DNA of 64,000 nucleotides from Paludisphaera mucosa (GTDB lineage: Bacteria; Planctomycetota; Planctomycetia; Isosphaerales; Isosphaeraceae), in the NCBI RefSeq assembly GCF_029589435.1, contig NZ_JARRAG010000001.1, positions 2,160,808-2,224,807 of the forward strand, written 5' to 3'. Shown here one piece after another: positions 60,540-64,000 of the stretch. Position 1 is the stretch's first letter. Each line of letters starts with the position of its first letter. The notes below the pieces were generated by a model. That model searched no databases. It was given only the letters and a program-made list of their open reading frames with translations, and was not told the DNA's origin. The position numbers were made by a program, and so were the translations under genes.

Positions 60540-61211
60540 TCAGCGCGGCAGGCGACCGCGGAGCGGATCGCGGCGCCAGGCCAGCGCGCCGACCAGCCCG
60601 AGCCCGAGCAGGGCGAGCGAGCCGGGCTCCGGGACGGCCGTGACCGAGACGCCGCCCTGGATGTAATCCAGCGCCTGGGCTGACGTCGCGACGGCGACGC
60701 CGTAGGTGGGGCCGTTTCCGAAGTCGCCGCCGCTCCAGAAGTTGACCACGCGGCCGCCGCCAATGTCGAAGAGCAGCCCGTAGATGTCGAAGAATCCGCC
60801 GTGGAATTCGTAGTCCGAGGCGGTCTGCGGCGAGCCGTTCGGCCAGAACAGGTTGGTATAGCTCAGGCTGTTGTTGCTGATGGGATCCAGCCCCGACTGG
60901 ACGGAGAACCTGCTGAAATCGTTCGGCGCCAGGAGATTGGTGGATTCGGGCGCGTCTCGCCTGATCGCCACGAGACCGAGGATCGCCGCGTCGACGATGC
61001 CCAGGCCGTTGTTGGAATCGGAGAAGGTCCCGCGGATCCCGGTCACCTCGAATGCGTCGGGATACTTCGCGTCCGTCGCCGGGCCGTAAGTCAATTCGAT
61101 GACGCCGCCGACCCCCGGGCTGGCGAAGCTGAAATTGAACGTGCCGGCCTGCACCTGGCTCGCGAACGACGCCGACAGCAGCATCGCCGAGACGACGAGT
61201 TTCTTGATCAT
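60540..61211 (-). CDS. PEP-CTERM sorting-domain protein
   Basis: A 223-residue exported protein: signal peptide (KKLVVSAMLLSASFASQVQA), a beta-rich middle with many Gly/Ser/Asn (TFNFSFASPGVGGVIELTYG, a GGRVVNFWSGGDFGNGPTYG region), and C-terminal VPEPGSLALLGLGLVGALAW with an Arg-rich end, the PEP-CTERM anchor. Function unknown; likely surface or exopolysaccharide associated. Convergent with the desulfurase gene, with 218 bases between. Confidence 0.9.
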   Translation of the reverse strand: MIKKLVVSAMLLSASFASQVQAGTFNFSFASPGVGGVIELTYGPATDAKYPDAFEVTGIRGTFSDSNNGLGIVDAAILGLVAIRRDAPESTNLLAPNDFSRFSVQSGLDPISNNSLSYTNLFWPNGSPQTASDYEFHGGFFDIYGLLFDIGGGRVVNFWSGGDFGNGPTYGVAVATSAQALDYIQGGVSVTAVPEPGSLALLGLGLVGALAWRRDPLRGRLPR

Positions 61212-61999
61212 ATGCTAAATCTCCTGATTTCCAAACGTGCCCAAACACCGAAGTCCGAAGATCTTAGCCGTGGAAACCAGCGAGGGCAATCACCTAACCT
61301 CTCACCGTCCCGAGGGCCTGCCGACGGCGTCGTTTCATCACGCTTTTCCCGACCGGGCGTTCGTGGACGATCCGAGAGTTCAGGCGGCTCGGGTTCGCCT
61401 TTCGTCGTTTTGAACGCCACAGCCGCAAGTCATGGCGGCTTGCTCGCGCCTTAAAGCTCCGAGGGTTGCACCGGATTTCTCTCGAGTCGTCGCCCGGCAG
61501 TCGGACGCTTTCCGATCGCCCCGCGACCGGATTCCGCCGTTCGACGCCCGGCCCCTCCGAGCGATCTCGTAAACGATTCGACCGTTATGTCGTATCCTCT
61601 TAGGTAGGGCCTCGGCCGGATCGCTCTTCACTCACCCGGGTCCGACGAGGCCTGGAGAAACGACGTGAAAGACGACTAACGAACCCAATTCCAGAGGCCT
61701 GTTAGATCGACCTAAATCAATTTCAACGAATGACTTGTGACGGATTTGACCTCCAAGAATTGCGCAGTAACGAAACCAAGTGAAGCCGACCGGCGATCCG
61801 GGCACCAGACGACGGCGCTGGATTTTTCACAAAACCTTTGATAATCGAAACTTAAAGCAGATCTTCCTGACATCGCCGGCCCCCGACGATCTCGATTTCG
61901 AGCTACCCGACGCCTCGGCCGATGAGCTACACTCGATGCTCCCCAGTCGGCCTCTCAGGACGCCACGCCCCGCCTACCCGCACCGGAGATCCTCGCCCG
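61212..61999. other. Long intergenic region with an AT-rich patch
   Basis: About 790 bases with no supported gene on either strand. Base composition drops noticeably between about 61660 and 61870, which is unusual in this genome; the stretch has several short T/A runs but no recognisable RNA, repeat or terminator. It may contain the promoters of the divergent PEP-CTERM and GT2 genes, or a small RNA, which I cannot show. Confidence 0.4.
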
Positions 62000-63223
62000 A
62001 TGTCGCTCGCCGGCCTGTTCGCGGTCCTGGTCATCGGGTTGAATTTCGTCGCCCTGCCCTTCCTGCTGATGCTGCTGCTCTCGGCGCTGGCGGCCCTCTT
62101 CGCTTCGCGGCGGACGAAGCTGCCGGCCTCGCCGGAATCGCGGTTCCTGATCGTCATCCCGGCGCATGACGAGCGGGAGGGGATCGCCCGGACGGTCCAG
62201 AGCTGCCGGGCTCAGGCGTATCCGGTCGAGCTGTTCCAGGTCCTCGTCATCGCCGACAACTGCACCGACGAGACCGCCGCCATCGCCGAGGCCGAGGGGG
62301 CCGAGGTCGTCGTCCGGAACACGACCGACAGGCGGACCAAGGGGTACGCGCTCGAGTACCTGATCGAGCGGCTCCAGGAATCGGGCCGGTTCGACCGCCT
62401 CGACGCCCTTGTGATCATCGACGCCGACACGGTGGCCTCGGCCGACCTCCTGCGCAAGTTCGACGCCAGGATCCGCGAGGGGGCCGACTGGCTCCAGTGC
62501 TACTACACGGTCGCCAACGCCGACGCCTCGTGGCGGACCCGGCTCATGACCTACGCCTTCAGCCTGGTCAACGGCGTCGGCCCGTTCGGGCTGGACCGGC
62601 TCGGCCTCAGCTCGCCGCTGAACGGCAACGGCATGGGCTTCACGACCCGGGGCCTGAAGCGGGTGCCGTGGAAGGCGTATGGGCTGGTCGAGGACTACGA
62701 GTATTCGTGGATCGTCCGCATGGCCGGCGAGCGGATCGCGTTCGTCCCCGACGCCGTGGTGAAGGCGACCATGCTGGAGCAAGGCGGCGAGGCCGCCGCC
62801 GCCCAGCGCCGGCGGTGGGAGTTCGGCCGCAAGGAGATCAAGAAGCGGCTCTTCGGCGAGGTCCTCCGCGACCGCCGCATGGGCCTGTTCGAGCGGCTGG
62901 CTTCGGCCGTCGAGCTGAAGACGCCGCCGATGATGAAGCTGCTGGCCGCGCTGACCTTGCTGGCGTTCCTGAACGCCGCGGCCGCGTTCGCCTTCGCCGA
63001 CCCGCTGGCGCACCCGGCGTCGTGGGTCCTGCTGGGCTCGACCCTGCTGATGATCGCCGCGGTCGGCCTTTACGCCCTGGCCCCGTTCGCCGTATTCGGC
63101 CTGCCCCTCGGCTACCTGGCGACGCTCGCCTACATCCCGATCTATGCGGCCTGGAAGCTGACCGTCCGGCTCGGCGACAAGCCGGCGGAGTGGGTGCGGA
63201 CCGCGCGGACCGCCGGCCGCTGA
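62000..63223 (+). CDS. Glycosyltransferase family 2, membrane-bound
   Basis: A 407-residue processive-type GT2. An N-terminal membrane helix (FAVLVIGLNFVALPFLLMLLL) precedes the GT-A domain with IVIPAHDEREGI, IADNCTDETA, the DAD metal site in IIDADT, the GNGMGFTTRG acceptor motif and QRRRWEFGR (Q-x2-RW). Three C-terminal helices follow. The layout suggests polymer synthesis or transfer at the inner membrane. The donor is unknown. ATG 62000 gives the natural helix start. Confidence 0.88.
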   Translation: MSLAGLFAVLVIGLNFVALPFLLMLLLSALAALFASRRTKLPASPESRFLIVIPAHDEREGIARTVQSCRAQAYPVELFQVLVIADNCTDETAAIAEAEGAEVVVRNTTDRRTKGYALEYLIERLQESGRFDRLDALVIIDADTVASADLLRKFDARIREGADWLQCYYTVANADASWRTRLMTYAFSLVNGVGPFGLDRLGLSSPLNGNGMGFTTRGLKRVPWKAYGLVEDYEYSWIVRMAGERIAFVPDAVVKATMLEQGGEAAAAQRRRWEFGRKEIKKRLFGEVLRDRRMGLFERLASAVELKTPPMMKLLAALTLLAFLNAAAAFAFADPLAHPASWVLLGSTLLMIAAVGLYALAPFAVFGLPLGYLATLAYIPIYAAWKLTVRLGDKPAEWVRTARTAGR

Positions 63224-63261
63224 CGGGGGCCGCGAGGGGACCAGCATCTTGCCAACCCGTG

Positions 63262-63267
63262 TATAAT
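63262..63267 (+). promoter_or_regulatory. Candidate -10 element for gapA
   Basis: A perfect TATAAT 212 bases upstream of gapA in otherwise GC-rich sequence. No good -35 sits 17 bases before it, so the call rests on the -10 alone; the resulting leader of about 200 bases would be long. Confidence 0.35.
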
Positions 63268-63478
63268 CGAGTCAGATTGATAGGATTGAACACAGGGTCC
63301 AGGATGGGGCCAGTCGGGTCTTTGGGGCGCCGGAATCCTCCGGCCCCCGGCCGTCTCCCGTGATCGTCCGCCCGGCCGACCGGAACGCCGTCCCGATCCG
63401 TGTGCATGTTCGAATATGCTCGGGCCGGGTCGCGACCACGTTTGGCGCGGCCGACGGGCGTATCACTGGAGATCTTCG

Positions 63479-64000
63479 ATGTCTGTCCGCGTCGGTATCA
63501 ACGGTTTCGGTCGCATCGGGCGCCTCGTCTTCCGCGTGCTCGCCCAGCAGCCCGACAAATTCGACGTCGTTGCCATCAACGACCTGGCCGATCCCAAGCA
63601 CCTGGCCTACCTGCTCAAGTACGACAGCGTCCACGGCCGCTTCAAGGGGACCGTCGAGGCCGCCGACAAGGCCCTGATCGTCAACGGCAAGAAGGTCGCG
63701 ATCACGTCCGAGAAGGATCCGGTCAACCTGCCCTGGAAGTCCCTCGGCTGCCAGGTCGCCCTCGAGTCGACCGGCTTCTTCACGAGCAAGGAACAGCTCC
63801 AGAAGCACATCGACGCCGGCGCCGAGCGCGTCATCCTGAGCGCCCCGGCCAAGGACACGCTCGACGCCACGATCGTCCTCGGCGTGAACGACCAGGTCAT
63901 CAACAAGGACCTGAGGATCGTCTCGAACGCCTCGTGCACGACGAACTGCCTCGCCCCGCTCGCCAAGGTGATCAACGACACCTTCGGCATCGAGAAGGGC
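63479..64000 (+). CDS. gapA: Glyceraldehyde-3-phosphate dehydrogenase (3' partial)
   Basis: The first 174 residues of GAPDH run to the window edge. The NAD site [15 protein letters not shown] is at the N-terminus, then AINDL and the YDSVHG segment, ALESTGFF, and [14 protein letters not shown] with catalytic Cys153. It converts glyceraldehyde-3-P to 1,3-bisphosphoglycerate in glycolysis. GGAG lies 8 bases before the ATG. The C-terminal half is beyond the window. Confidence 0.97.
   Translation, partial: MSVRVGINGFGRIGRLVFRVLAQQPDKFDVVAINDLADPKHLAYLLKYDSVHGRFKGTVEAADKALIVNGKKVAITSEKDPVNLPWKSLGCQVALESTGFFTSKEQLQKHIDAGAERVILSAPAKDTLDATIVLGVNDQVINKDLRIVSNASCTTNCLAPLAKVINDTFGIEKG

Noticed and set aside
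1-64000. tRNA, rRNA, CRISPR arrays, transposases or prophage genes
   Set aside because: I looked for tRNA T-arm signatures, direct repeat arrays, IS-type inverted ends with transposase motifs, and phage structural genes, and found none I could support.

Overview
The window reads as chromosome from a high-GC planctomycete, most like the Isosphaeraceae (Paludisphaera/Singulisphaera type). The basis is its gene families: two DUF1559 prepilin-like proteins, two PEP-CTERM proteins, a secreted sulfatase, a DUF1080 protein, small lipoproteins and a Hanks-type kinase, all with strong G/C third-position bias. Genes are densely packed, and several operons are chained by 4-base ATGA/GTGA overlaps. I saw no rRNA, tRNA, CRISPR array, prophage or insertion sequence. 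Both end genes are cut: a peroxiredoxin-kinase fusion at the left and gapA at the right.

Layout. 1-6.1 kb: the peroxiredoxin-kinase fusion, a HAD phosphatase, and a nucleoside salvage operon on the minus strand (upp, deoA, nupC, pnp). 6.3-11.3 kb: a sulfatase, a Gp37/DUF5131 protein, and three small hydrolases (MBL fold, LpxH-like, PHP). 11.2-19 kb: a seven-gene minus-strand cluster with the glycolate oxidase subunits glcD, glcE and glcF, then gpsA, DUF1802 and a rhomboid protease. 19.4-24.9 kb: surface polysaccharide genes (two GT4 glycosyltransferases and a flippase) with hisE between them. 24.9-28.2 kb: a barstar-like gene with an in-frame stop, a membrane phosphatase next to a kinase-like gene, and a lipoprotein with a clear terminator. 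28.6-35.2 kb: a DHH phosphoesterase, a DUF1559 prepilin, lipB-lipA and leuC-leuD. 35.2-41.4 kb: cydA-cydB, a rhodanese, and a sulfate assimilation cluster (cysH, an Rrf2 regulator, and a sat/cysC fusion that lacks an ordinary start codon). 41.7-49.1 kb: a second DUF1559 gene plus lipoprotein, mtnA, ald, secreted proteins and DUF1080. 49.1-49.8 kb: a small gene boxed by inverted repeats. 49.8-54.2 kb: an XPB-type helicase locus. 55.8-60.3 kb: a SAM-I riboswitch followed by a threonine-synthase-like enzyme, a MoaD/ThiS sulfur carrier, a MoeB-like E1 and a cysteine desulfurase. 60.5-64 kb: a PEP-CTERM protein, a GT2 glycosyltransferase and the start of gapA.

The most interesting unit is the 55.8-60.3 kb locus. 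A methionine-type (SAM) riboswitch sits upstream of an enzyme family that uses O-phosphohomoserine, and that gene is followed by a complete set for making a protein thiocarboxylate. This fits a carrier-protein-dependent route to homocysteine, analogous to the CysO/CysM route to cysteine. That function is inference. Other notable items are the peroxiredoxin-kinase fusion, a LipB that lacks its catalytic Lys/Cys pair beside an intact LipA, and a family of inverted palindromic repeats, one pair of which brackets a single gene.
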